DNA of 64,000 bases from Bacteroidota bacterium (GTDB taxonomy: Bacteria; Bacteroidota; Bacteroidia; Cytophagales; Cyclobacteriaceae): assembly GCA_018267275.1 (NCBI GenBank), contig JAFDYV010000009.1:434001-498000 (forward strand). Reading direction: 5' to 3'. Both the position numbers and the translations under genes were made by a program. The notes beneath the pieces are model-generated. The model was given only the letters and a program-made list of their open reading frames with translations. It did not search any database and was not told where the DNA came from. Shown here piece after piece: positions 24,813-32,975 of the stretch (positions are counted from its first letter, which is position 1; every line of letters begins with the position of its first letter).

Positions 24813-24874
24813 CTTAGTGCCTGTGTGCCTTAGTAGTTTAAATTTTTTCACCACAAAGACACTAAGACACTAAG
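24813..24874. repeat. Imperfect inverted repeat in the beta-oxidation operon
   Basis: Left arm from 24813 (CTTAGTGCCTGTGTGCCTTAG) and right arm 24849-24874 (CACCACAAAGACACTAAGAC...) pair at about 18 of 24 positions. The sequence is of the short-period GTCTTAGTG style seen in Bacteroidota intergenic repeats. It lies between thiolase and the HCDH/ECH gene and could form a processing or attenuating stem in the operon transcript. Confidence 0.5.
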
Positions 24875-24877
24875 CTT

Positions 24878-27277
24878 TTAGTTTCTCAACGGTTTACCAC
24901 CTGTTAAAATTGATTGAATGCGTTCAAGTGTTTTCTTCTCCCCGCAGAGCGAAACAAACGCTTCACGCTCCAAGTCCAACAAATACTGCTCGCTTACTTC
25001 TTGTGGATAGCTCAAGTCACCTCCGCACATCACGTTGGCAATCTTCATCGCAATCTTCATATCGTGATCGCTGATGTAGCGGCCCATTTTCATGCCGTTG
25101 ACGCCAGCGGCAAACAACGCCATACCCGTGCGGCCTTGTACTTTGATATTCTTAGCTTGAGGCGCCATAGTGTAGCCTGCATCAGCCAATTCAATCACAG
25201 CAGCTTTCGCATCCAAAATCTGACGGTCTTTGTTGACGGAGATTCTGTCTTTTGTGCGAAGCACACCCATCTCGCGTGCTTCTTCTGCACTCAAAGCAAC
25301 TTTTGCTGTCGCGATGTTCATGAAAGCATTTTGAAGTGCATTCAACTCCACGTCTCCTTCTTGCAACGCATCGCTTACGCGCTTGGTGAACTCTTTTGTT
25401 CCGCCTCCTCCCGGGATTAGCCCTACGCCCACTTCCACTAAACCGATATACGTTTCGGCAGCGGCTTGCACCAAGTCGGCATGCATGGTCATTTCACAAC
25501 CACCGCCTAGCGTTCTGCTTTGCGGGCAAACCACTACGGGCACACCCGAGTAGCGAATGCGCATCACCGAATTTTGGAAAGCGCGCACCATGAAATCCAA
25601 CTCATCGTATTCTTGCTCGATGGCGTACATGAACACCATGCCCAAGTTTGCACCTAATGAAAAATCTGCGCCTTGATGGCCAATCACTAAGCCACGATAA
25701 TTCTTTTCTGCCAAATCAATGGCTTTGTTCATTCCCTCTACTACTGCAGTGCCGAGTGTATAGCTCTTGCTATGCCAAGCGAAGTTGATTACACCATCGC
25801 CTAAGTCAGTGATTTTAGAATCTGCGTTTTTCCAAACAACATTGTCGCTTAGGTTTTCGAGAATGATAAATGCCTCTTTGCTAGTGATTACTTTGTATGA
25901 CTTAGAAGGAATGTCATAATACTTACGCTGACCGCCCTCTACTTTATAGAATGTTTTGTTTCCAGCAGCCAACATATCATACACCCACGCAGCAGGTTTA
26001 TAGCCAGCGGCCTCCATGGCCTGAACCGTTTTTTCTGCACCCACGGCATCCCATGTTTCGAATGGTCCTAGCTCCCAACCAAAGCCAGCACACACGGCAT
26101 CATCGATGCGATACAATTCATCGCTGATTTCGGGAATGCGGTTCGAAGCATATTGGAACAACCCGTAGAAACAATCGCGGTAAAAATCTCCCGCTTTGTC
26201 TTTGCCGGCCAGCAACACCTTAAACCTGTCTCTCAGGTTGTCGATGGTTTTGGTAGTCTCCAACGTAGCGAACTTTGCTTTTGCCTTCGGCTTATATTCT
26301 AATGTCTTTAAATCAAGGGTTAAGATTTCTGTTTTGCCCTCGGCACTTTTTGCCTTTTTATAAAAGCCTTGCCCGGTTTTATCACCCAGCCATTTGTTCT
26401 GCTCAAGTTTCGTCACCACTTCTGGTAACTTAAACATGTCGCGGCCTTCATCGTTGGGCAAGCCTGCATACAAGTTGTTGGCAACTTTCACCAATGTATC
26501 TAAACCTACTACATCGGATGTTCTAAAGGTTGCAGACTTTGGCCTTCCAATTACAGGACCGGTGAGCTTATCGATTTCATCCACATTCAAATCAAACTTG
26601 CGCATCGAGTCAATGACTTTCAGCAAACCCCACACCCCTACACGATTGCCAATGAAAGCAGGTGTGTCTTTGCACAACACCGAAGTTTTACCCAAATACA
26701 AATCGCCATAGTGTAACAAGAACTTGGTGATTTCTGGGTCGGTGTGCGGAGTGGGGATTACTTCAAATAACTTTAAGTAGCGAGGCGGGTTGAAAAAGTG
26801 TGTGCCCGCAAAATGCCTTTTAAAATCATCGCTGCGGCCCTCGGCCATCAAGTGTATGGGAATGCCAGAAGTGTTAGAAGTAATGAGCGTGCCGGGTGTT
26901 CTGTACTTTTCTACTTGCTCGTAGACTTTCTTTTTAATGTCGAGGTTTTCCACCACCACTTCAATAATCCAATCTACATTTTTGATTTTTTGCAAATCGT
27001 CATCAAAGTTGCCAAGCGTAATGCGCTGCAAAAACTTTTTGCTATAAATTGGTCCGGGGCTTGATTTGATGCACTTGTCGAAAGAGCTCTGCACGATGCG
27101 GTTCTTCACCGACTTGTGGTCGAGCGCCATGCCCTTGGCCTTTTCTTCTTCGGTCAATTCTTTGGGGGCAATGTCAAGCAGCATCACCTCGCAACCAATG
27201 TTAGCAAAGTGGCAGGCGATGGAAGAACCCATTACGCCCGAGCCGAGGACAGCCATTTTTTTGATGGAACGATTCAT
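24878..27277 (-). CDS. 3-hydroxyacyl-CoA dehydrogenase / enoyl-CoA hydratase bifunctional protein
   Basis: 799 residues. The 3-hydroxyacyl-CoA dehydrogenase domain comes first: NAD-binding MAVLGSGVMGSSIACHFANI, catalytic His in AGTHFFNPPRYLKLFEVIP and a C-terminal HCDH region to about 470. The enoyl-CoA hydratase/crotonase domain follows at about 490-700 (YRGLVIGHQGADFSLGANLG; LGGGCEMTMHADLV; ETYIGLVEVGVGLIPGGGGT). This order is the reverse of E. coli FadB. It would hydrate enoyl-CoA and oxidise 3-hydroxyacyl-CoA, the middle two steps of beta-oxidation. It follows the marR gene by 17 bases. Confidence 0.93.
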   Translation of the reverse strand: MNRSIKKMAVLGSGVMGSSIACHFANIGCEVMLLDIAPKELTEEEKAKGMALDHKSVKNRIVQSSFDKCIKSSPGPIYSKKFLQRITLGNFDDDLQKIKNVDWIIEVVVENLDIKKKVYEQVEKYRTPGTLITSNTSGIPIHLMAEGRSDDFKRHFAGTHFFNPPRYLKLFEVIPTPHTDPEITKFLLHYGDLYLGKTSVLCKDTPAFIGNRVGVWGLLKVIDSMRKFDLNVDEIDKLTGPVIGRPKSATFRTSDVVGLDTLVKVANNLYAGLPNDEGRDMFKLPEVVTKLEQNKWLGDKTGQGFYKKAKSAEGKTEILTLDLKTLEYKPKAKAKFATLETTKTIDNLRDRFKVLLAGKDKAGDFYRDCFYGLFQYASNRIPEISDELYRIDDAVCAGFGWELGPFETWDAVGAEKTVQAMEAAGYKPAAWVYDMLAAGNKTFYKVEGGQRKYYDIPSKSYKVITSKEAFIILENLSDNVVWKNADSKITDLGDGVINFAWHSKSYTLGTAVVEGMNKAIDLAEKNYRGLVIGHQGADFSLGANLGMVFMYAIEQEYDELDFMVRAFQNSVMRIRYSGVPVVVCPQSRTLGGGCEMTMHADLVQAAAETYIGLVEVGVGLIPGGGGTKEFTKRVSDALQEGDVELNALQNAFMNIATAKVALSAEEAREMGVLRTKDRISVNKDRQILDAKAAVIELADAGYTMAPQAKNIKVQGRTGMALFAAGVNGMKMGRYISDHDMKIAMKIANVMCGGDLSYPQEVSEQYLLDLEREAFVSLCGEKKTLERIQSILTGGKPLRN

Positions 27278-27294
27278 ATAATTAGTTAACAGTT

Positions 27295-27744
27295 CTAGGT
27301 TAATTGTTTTTCGTAGACACTACTGCGCTCAATCACACTGTTTATCTCCTGCACCACTTCAAAAAAAACGTTCAGCTTCTGATTTGAAATCTCCTCACGA
27401 ACGGCCTCATTGAACTTTAAAACCGTTTCGCGCGATTTCTCCTTCATCTTCTTTCCTTCCTTGGTCAACATAATCCGCACCGAGCGTTTGTCGTTTTTAT
27501 CCACTTGCCGCGTAATCAACCCTTTCTCCTCCATCGAATTCAACAAACGGGTGAGGCTGCGGGGTTCCAAACCCATCATCGGCCCAATCTTCATTGCGGG
27601 CGTGCCCTCTTCTGATGATATATTTAATAAGGCGTAGCCAATCGACATGGTACCGTCAAACTTTAGTGCCTGTTGATTGTACATGCGCGCGATGGCATGC
27701 CAAGCAGTTTTGATGTGGTAGTCAACGGTTTCTTCCTTTTTCAT
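27295..27744 (-). CDS. MarR family transcriptional regulator
   Basis: 149 residues. The winged-helix MarR core is visible: MSIGYALLNISSEEGTPAMK, IGPMMGLEPRSLTRLLNSME (recognition helix) and EKGLITRQVDKNDKRSVRIM (wing with the conserved DxR pattern). It heads the beta-oxidation operon, so a role as an acyl-CoA- or fatty-acid-responsive repressor of that operon is a reasonable inference. A TAAATTTG promoter box and a small near-palindrome lie just upstream. Confidence 0.92.
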   Translation of the reverse strand: MKKEETVDYHIKTAWHAIARMYNQQALKFDGTMSIGYALLNISSEEGTPAMKIGPMMGLEPRSLTRLLNSMEEKGLITRQVDKNDKRSVRIMLTKEGKKMKEKSRETVLKFNEAVREEISNQKLNVFFEVVQEINSVIERSSVYEKQLT

Positions 27745-27771
27745 TTAGTGCAAACGGTTACGAAGGTATAT

Positions 27772-27793
27772 CAAATTTAGTCTGCATGCATAC
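27772..27793 (-). promoter_or_regulatory. Candidate marR/fad promoter and operator
   Basis: On the minus strand TAAATTTG (27779-27772) matches the Bacteroidota -7 consensus TAnnTTTG exactly, 28 bases before the marR ATG. Directly upstream, GTCTGCATGCATAC (27780-27793) is symmetric at 12 of 14 positions and could be a site where the MarR protein regulates its own operon. Confidence 0.45.
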
Positions 27794-27815
27794 TATTTTA
27801 GAAAAATTATTTTTT

Positions 27816-27923
27816 AACCTGACGAATGAAAATCACATCTCGAGTCATTTTTAGACGCCAAAGTGCTTTTTTGGTGATTTTCATTGCTCAGGTTAAACCC
27901 TGACAATCCGAAGGATTCGTCAG
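27816..27923. repeat. Two inverted repeats in the marR/penicillin acylase divergent spacer
   Basis: The first pair, 27816-27836 and 27874-27894, matches at 19 of 21 positions (AACCTGACGAATGAAAATCAC against AACCTGAGCAATGAAAATCAC) with a 37-base loop. Immediately after, CTGACAATCC (27900-27909) pairs with GGATTCGTCAG (27913-27923) with one bulge. The two could be operators, an RNA structure in the acylase leader, or a short non-autonomous element. Confidence 0.6.
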
Positions 27924-27985
27924 TTTGACAGCCATATTTTTCAAATACATAATCTTGGTTTAACTTTCTGAGAAGCCTTCTTTTT

Positions 27986-30376
27986 ATGCCCCGATTCTGT
28001 ATTTTTTTTATAACTGTGTTGATTTGTCTAAAAGCTAATGGACAGGCCAAGCAAACCATTCAACTACCCGGCTTAAACCAGCCCGTGGAAGTCATCCGAG
28101 ATGAAAACGGGGTAAACCATATCTACGCCCAAAACGAGCACGATTTGTTTTTCGCCCAAGGGTATTGTGCTGCCAAAGACCGTTTGTTCCAATTCGAAAT
28201 GTGGCGCAGACAGGCAACCGGTACGGTAGCCGAGATATTAGGACCGCGTGAACTAAAACGCGACCAAGGCGCACGACTTTTCAAGTTTCGGGGCGATTTG
28301 AAAAAGGAGTTTGCCCACTACCACCCGCGCGGAGAACAAATCATCAACGCCTTTACAGACGGTGTTAACGCCTACATCGCGGAAGCCAACAAAAATCCCA
28401 AGCAATTGCCGCTGGAGTTTCAGCTCCTTGGCATTAAGCCTGGCAAATGGACTCCCGAACTCGTTATCTCTCGCCACCAAGGGCTGTTGGGCAATTTGCC
28501 CGATGAACTGACTTATGCAAAGGCCGTTTCGCTGATAGGAGAACAAAAGCTGAAAGAGATTCAAAATTTTGAACCGGGCGACCCTGATTTGAAAATGGAT
28601 AAATCGATAGACCCGAAACTTCTTTTCAATAACGTGACGGAGTTATACGATGCCTTTCGAAAGCCCATCACTTTTATGCCACAAGATTTGGTATCGGCAC
28701 AAAACAAAAAAGTGAAAAAAGTAAAGCAAGCCGTAAATGGCGATGACTATACCTATCGATACGAAAACGACCGGCAAATTATTGGTAGCAACAATTGGAT
28801 TGTGAGCGGCCAATTATCCGCCAGCGGAAATCCGATGTTAGCCAACGACCCACACCGCGCAATTGCCGTTCCATCGCTTCGGTATATGGTTCATTTAAAT
28901 GCACCGGGCTGGAATGTGGTGGGCGGTGGTGAGCCAACTATTCCCGGAGTGTCGATTGGCCATAATGAGTATGGCGCGTGGGGCTTAACTGTTTTTGCCC
29001 TCGATGGTGAAGACTTGTATGTGTACGAGCTCAACCCCAACAACCCGCTTCAATACAAGTACAAAGAAGGTTGGGAAACCATGCGTGTGATTCGCGATAC
29101 GCTGAAAGCAAAGGGCGCTGCGCCTGTTGTTGTAGAACATCGATACACACGGCATGGGCCGGTGACGTATGTGGACGAAAAAAATCATGTGGCCTTTGCC
29201 GTGCGGTGTGCCTGGATGGAAGTAGGCGGTGCTCCTTACATGGCCAGCTTGCGCATAGACCAAGCCACTTCGTTGCCAGAATTTAAGAAGGCCGTGAGTT
29301 ACAGCCACATTCCGGGAGAGAACATGATTTGGGCCGATAAAAAAGGAAACATCGCTTGGCAAGCCGCGGGCATTGCACCCATTCGAAAAAACTGGAGCGG
29401 CCTTGTGCCCGTGCCTGGAGATGGGCGATATGAATGGAGTGGTTACTTACCCATCGATTCGCTCCCGCGTGTTACCAATCCTGCCAAAGGCTTTTGGGCA
29501 ACAGCCAATGAAAATCTGATTCCGGAAAGATACCCACATCGCGATGCCGTGGGTTGGAATTGGGCCGACCCTTTCCGCGCCCAGCGCATTAATGAAGTCT
29601 TGGGCAGCCGATCCAAGTTCGCAATGGATGATATGAAGAAATTGCAGTTTGATTATTTGTCGTTGCCAGCGAGAAAGTTAATTCCTCTTCTCAAACCAAT
29701 TTTAACGACTAACCGAAATACACAAGAAGCAAAGCAACTTTTGTTGAATTGGAATTTTGTGCTGGACAAAAATTCTGTAGAAGCCACTATTTACACCGCT
29801 TGGGAAAAACAATTAGTTGAAAATTTTTCGAAGCGGATGATTCCTGCAAGTGTGACCGACTTAATCAAAACGATTCCTTTAAGCAAAACGATTTTGGTGT
29901 TAGCTGATTCATCTATATTAGCCGTTGTGCAGCGAAATCAACTGCTCATGGTCTCATTAGAAGAAGCGTTGGCAAAAATAACACAAAAGCTAGGCGCAGA
30001 CATGAGCAAATGGCAATACGGGCAAACGGCTAATCACCACGTGTGGGTAAAACATCCGCTTAGCAATGTGGTGGATGACGCCACGCGCAAAAAACTGGAA
30101 GTAGGCCCCTTACCCCGAGGTGGAAATGGCTCAACCCCCGGCATGACCACCAACCTAGACAATCAATTGGCGGGTGCCAGCTTCCGCATGGTAGTAGATG
30201 TGGGCGATTGGGATGGCGCTTATTTCACCAACAGCCCCGGCCAAAGTGGCGAAGTTGGAAATCGATTTTACAATAATTTATTTGAGCGCTGGGCAAACGA
30301 CATTCATTTTCCGGTTTATTTTACAAAAGAAAAAATTAAAAAAGCCGCTGCAAACACCTTTACGCTAAAACCTTGA
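27986..30376 (+). CDS. Penicillin acylase family protein (Ntn hydrolase)
   Basis: 796 residues with a signal peptide (about 1-20, ending KANGQA). The precursor has the alpha-chain region (QPVEVIRDENGVNHIYAQNE; FFAQGYCAAKDRLFQFEMWR), a linker, and the beta-chain start at about residue 265 (IIGSNNWIVSG), where the Ser becomes the N-terminal nucleophile after self-cleavage. Further family marks are MLANDPHRAIAVPS, the conserved Asn region and the C-terminal GDWDGAYFTNSPGQSG. It hydrolyses amide bonds; relatives act on beta-lactams, cyclic lipopeptides or acyl-homoserine lactones, and sequence alone does not decide. It is first in a four-gene operon. Confidence 0.93.
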   Translation: MPRFCIFFITVLICLKANGQAKQTIQLPGLNQPVEVIRDENGVNHIYAQNEHDLFFAQGYCAAKDRLFQFEMWRRQATGTVAEILGPRELKRDQGARLFKFRGDLKKEFAHYHPRGEQIINAFTDGVNAYIAEANKNPKQLPLEFQLLGIKPGKWTPELVISRHQGLLGNLPDELTYAKAVSLIGEQKLKEIQNFEPGDPDLKMDKSIDPKLLFNNVTELYDAFRKPITFMPQDLVSAQNKKVKKVKQAVNGDDYTYRYENDRQIIGSNNWIVSGQLSASGNPMLANDPHRAIAVPSLRYMVHLNAPGWNVVGGGEPTIPGVSIGHNEYGAWGLTVFALDGEDLYVYELNPNNPLQYKYKEGWETMRVIRDTLKAKGAAPVVVEHRYTRHGPVTYVDEKNHVAFAVRCAWMEVGGAPYMASLRIDQATSLPEFKKAVSYSHIPGENMIWADKKGNIAWQAAGIAPIRKNWSGLVPVPGDGRYEWSGYLPIDSLPRVTNPAKGFWATANENLIPERYPHRDAVGWNWADPFRAQRINEVLGSRSKFAMDDMKKLQFDYLSLPARKLIPLLKPILTTNRNTQEAKQLLLNWNFVLDKNSVEATIYTAWEKQLVENFSKRMIPASVTDLIKTIPLSKTILVLADSSILAVVQRNQLLMVSLEEALAKITQKLGADMSKWQYGQTANHHVWVKHPLSNVVDDATRKKLEVGPLPRGGNGSTPGMTTNLDNQLAGASFRMVVDVGDWDGAYFTNSPGQSGEVGNRFYNNLFERWANDIHFPVYFTKEKIKKAAANTFTLKP

Positions 30377-30379
30377 CCC

Positions 30380-31174
30380 ATGCCGTTTGTCCAACACCAA
30401 GGCGCAAAACTTTTCTATGAAGAAGCAGGAGAAGGCGAAGTAATTTTCTTTTCGCATGGGCTGTTGTTCGACCACCGCATGTGGATGCATCAGGTAAAAC
30501 ATTTCAGCAAAAATTTTCGATGCATTGCGCACGACCACCGCGCGCAGGGCAAAAGTACAGCCACCGGCAAAGCCGATATGGAGTTGCTTTACTCAGATGT
30601 GCTGGCGCTGCTCGACCAAGTTGCGCCAAAGCAGCGCGTTCATTTTGTAGGATTGAGCATGGGCGGCTTTATGGGCATGCGGGTAGGCGCGCGGCAACCT
30701 CATCGGCTCAAAACATTAACGTTGTTAGAAACAAGTGCTGACGAAGAACCGAATAAACTCAAATACAATCTGCTCAACACCGTTTTCAAGCTAGGAGGCG
30801 GCAAACTTGTCAGTCAAAAAATCATAAATATTTTGTTTGGCAAAAGTTCTTTGCAAGACCCCGCCATACAACCGCTCATTGCTGAATGGAAAAAAACAAT
30901 TGAAGGTTACCCGCCCACCATTTCGCAGGCCGTGAAGGGAGTAATTGACCGGCAAGGTGTACTTGATGAATTGAAAAATATTACGGTCCCCACGTTGGTT
31001 GGCGTAGGTGATGAAGACATCGCCACCAAACCCGAAAAAGCGGAGCGCATTCACGGGCAAATCAAAAATTCACAGCTCCACCTGATACCAAAGGCAGGCC
31101 ACAGTTCATGCCTTGAACAACCAGAAATCGTAAATCAGTTAATTGAAAACTTTTTGAAACAAACACCCATATGA
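30380..31174 (+). CDS. Alpha/beta hydrolase
   Basis: 264 residues, no signal peptide. Alpha/beta-fold landmarks: FFSHGLLFDHRMW (oxyanion hole), AHDHRAQGKS, the nucleophile elbow GLSMGG, the acid in VGVGDEDIATKPEKAERIHG and the His in KAGHSSCLEQPE. It resembles 3-oxoadipate enol-lactonase-type hydrolases, but the substrate is not determined. It starts three bases after the acylase stop and overlaps the next gene by four bases, so it is part of the same operon. Confidence 0.9.
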   Translation: MPFVQHQGAKLFYEEAGEGEVIFFSHGLLFDHRMWMHQVKHFSKNFRCIAHDHRAQGKSTATGKADMELLYSDVLALLDQVAPKQRVHFVGLSMGGFMGMRVGARQPHRLKTLTLLETSADEEPNKLKYNLLNTVFKLGGGKLVSQKIINILFGKSSLQDPAIQPLIAEWKKTIEGYPPTISQAVKGVIDRQGVLDELKNITVPTLVGVGDEDIATKPEKAERIHGQIKNSQLHLIPKAGHSSCLEQPEIVNQLIENFLKQTPI

Positions 31175-31617
31175 CAACAGAACTTTTCCTCCGCTACATT
31201 CACTTCATCAGCATTTTTGCCATTGTTGGCTCTTTGGTTTCTGAGCACATGTTGCTCCAAAAAGAATTAACGCGTGCGCAGTTGGCACGGCTTGCAAAAA
31301 TTGATGCCGTGTACGGTATTGCTGCGATTGCCTTGCTGGCAGCAGGACTGACGCTTTGGCTTGGCAGTTATGGAAAGCCGGCCGTTGTATATAGCAAGAA
31401 CTGGATTTTTCATACGAAGGTTAGTTTGTTTGTGATCATTGGATTGCTCTCGATTTACCCCACTGTGTTCTTTCTAAAAAATCGCAAAGGCAACCCTGAA
31501 GAAAAGGTACAAGTGCCACCCGTTGTTTTCATGATGTTGCGGCTGGAGCTGTTATTGTTATTTATCATTCCATTATTGGCCGGATTGATGTCTCGTGGTG
31601 TCGGATATTTTGGATAG
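31171..31617 (+). CDS. DUF2214 family membrane protein
   Basis: 148 residues with four predicted membrane helices (about 5-28, 48-68, 78-102 and 120-142). The N-terminal RYIHFISIFAIVGSLVSEHM and the LRLELLLLFIIPLLAGLMSR C-terminus fit the DUF2214 family of unknown function. Its ATG overlaps the preceding hydrolase stop (ATGA) and the following gene begins directly at its stop, so translation is coupled through the set. Confidence 0.85.
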   Translation: MTTELFLRYIHFISIFAIVGSLVSEHMLLQKELTRAQLARLAKIDAVYGIAAIALLAAGLTLWLGSYGKPAVVYSKNWIFHTKVSLFVIIGLLSIYPTVFFLKNRKGNPEEKVQVPPVVFMMLRLELLLLFIIPLLAGLMSRGVGYFG

Positions 31618-32154
31618 ATGAAAAGGAGCTTGATAATAAGTCTCGCCATTGCGTTGCCTCTTTGCAGTTGGTCGCAAAGCAGTTGGCAAGGAGGTACGGA
31701 GCAAGATGTTTTGCCCTACCTCACAGGTGGATATTATTTTGCTGCGTGGGCAGGCAAGAACCATGTGCGCGGCCGTGCGCTGCTGGCGAAAGTGAATAAG
31801 CCATCCTTCATTGTGCCCAGCGGATTTACCAACAACCAAGTAACTGCCATCGCTTTAGTGGCCGACTACTTCCCGAAAGAAAAATGGCGCGGATGGCATT
31901 TGGGTGCGGGTGTGGTATGGTGGCAGAGCAGCATACAAAGCAACTTGCGCCTCTCGACAGTCAATTACGAAAATGTGTTGCTGAACGGAAGTGTGGGCTA
32001 CAACTGGTGGTTCAGTCCACGTTTTTATTTGTGCCCGTGGGCAGGCTTGCACTTGCGAGTAGGTGGCCCTTCAACTGTAACGGTCGATAACCAAAGCTTC
32101 GATACGCCATTATTTACGCCTGAAGCCTCGTTGAAAGTGGGTTGGTGTTTTTAG
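31618..32154 (+). CDS. Secreted beta-rich protein, probable outer-membrane protein
   Basis: 178 residues with a signal peptide (about 1-20, MKRSLIISLAIALPLCSWSQ). The mature part shows alternating aromatic/hydrophobic strands (AIALVADYFPKEKWRGWHLG; GVVWWQSSIQSNLRL; NGSVGYNWWFSPRFYL; EASLKVGWCF), with a final strand ending in Phe. This fits a small eight-stranded outer-membrane barrel, but no named family is recognised. The ATG directly follows the stop of the DUF2214 gene. Confidence 0.75.
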   Translation: MKRSLIISLAIALPLCSWSQSSWQGGTEQDVLPYLTGGYYFAAWAGKNHVRGRALLAKVNKPSFIVPSGFTNNQVTAIALVADYFPKEKWRGWHLGAGVVWWQSSIQSNLRLSTVNYENVLLNGSVGYNWWFSPRFYLCPWAGLHLRVGGPSTVTVDNQSFDTPLFTPEASLKVGWCF

Positions 32155-32164
32155 ATTTCTGGGG

Positions 32165-32965
32165 TTAGTACATTCTCTTGGCTTCTGTCGGCTGCTTAAG
32201 ATTGAGCCAAAAAACATGCGTAGGTTCATTCTTGCCAATTTCTCCATTTGAATCTTCGTCATGTTTCGCAAAGATGTACATCACATCGTTTTTGATGTCG
32301 TATTGAGAACGAACAACCGAATAGCTGGGAGGGAGCAATTGAATTCGTTTATCGCCTGAGGAACTAAAGCAATAAAATCTCCTCAGGTCAACCTTATTTA
32401 TGAGGGTGTCCTTATTCGTGTCCTCATCATAAACCGAAACTAAATAGTAGTCTCTAAAAATAGGTTTCTTCTCAACGGAATCTTGTACGAACGATGGATA
32501 GTACAGACTTTTAATGAGAGCTGGGCTGGCAAACAAATAGTTAAGTTTTTCTTCTGCTAAGTTATAGTGAGCGATGTTTACTAAGTTATAACCATGAACC
32601 AAATCAAGCCCTGGCATAAAATGCTGTTCAGTATAACTGGCATCATAATCCCTCGTAAGGTTTCCATATTCATCATAGGACGATGAGCGTTTGTTGCGTT
32701 GATAGTCGCCTACTTTCTTATAAACCGTAATCAATCGATGATTAGACAAGCCGGTAAGTTCAACTTGGTAAGGGTAAGTCGACATTTGCGCTATCGTCAA
32801 CCCTTTTTTGACCACATTTGACAAAAGGGAATCGGGTACCGAGGCAATCTCTTTTTTTTCAAGTTTTAAGTGCTCATCTTTTGATTCTTCTGTTCGGTCA
32901 GAGCAACGCACAAAGGCTACTACACAAACAACTAAAATGAGGAAAAATCGAATGAACAAATTCAT
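32165..32965 (-). CDS. Hypothetical protein, possible lipoprotein
   Basis: 266 residues. A hydrophobic N-terminus is followed by Cys at about position 21 (VVAFVRCSDRTEES), a possible lipoprotein acylation site, although Arg before the Cys is unusual. The mature part contains SVYDEDTNKDTLINKVDLRR and KHDEDSNGEIGKNEPTHVFW, each with Asp-rich turns like EF-hand-type calcium loops. No family is recognised with confidence. It shares the strand with the gene to its right (11-base gap), suggesting co-transcription. Confidence 0.65.
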   Translation of the reverse strand: MNLFIRFFLILVVCVVAFVRCSDRTEESKDEHLKLEKKEIASVPDSLLSNVVKKGLTIAQMSTYPYQVELTGLSNHRLITVYKKVGDYQRNKRSSSYDEYGNLTRDYDASYTEQHFMPGLDLVHGYNLVNIAHYNLAEEKLNYLFASPALIKSLYYPSFVQDSVEKKPIFRDYYLVSVYDEDTNKDTLINKVDLRRFYCFSSSGDKRIQLLPPSYSVVRSQYDIKNDVMYIFAKHDEDSNGEIGKNEPTHVFWLNLKQPTEAKRMY

Positions 32966-32975
32966 ATACTAGTGG

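Noticed and set aside
24914..25420. 168-codon plus-strand frame opposite the HCDH/ECH gene
   Set aside because: Lies wholly antisense to a strongly conserved crotonase domain; no independent features.
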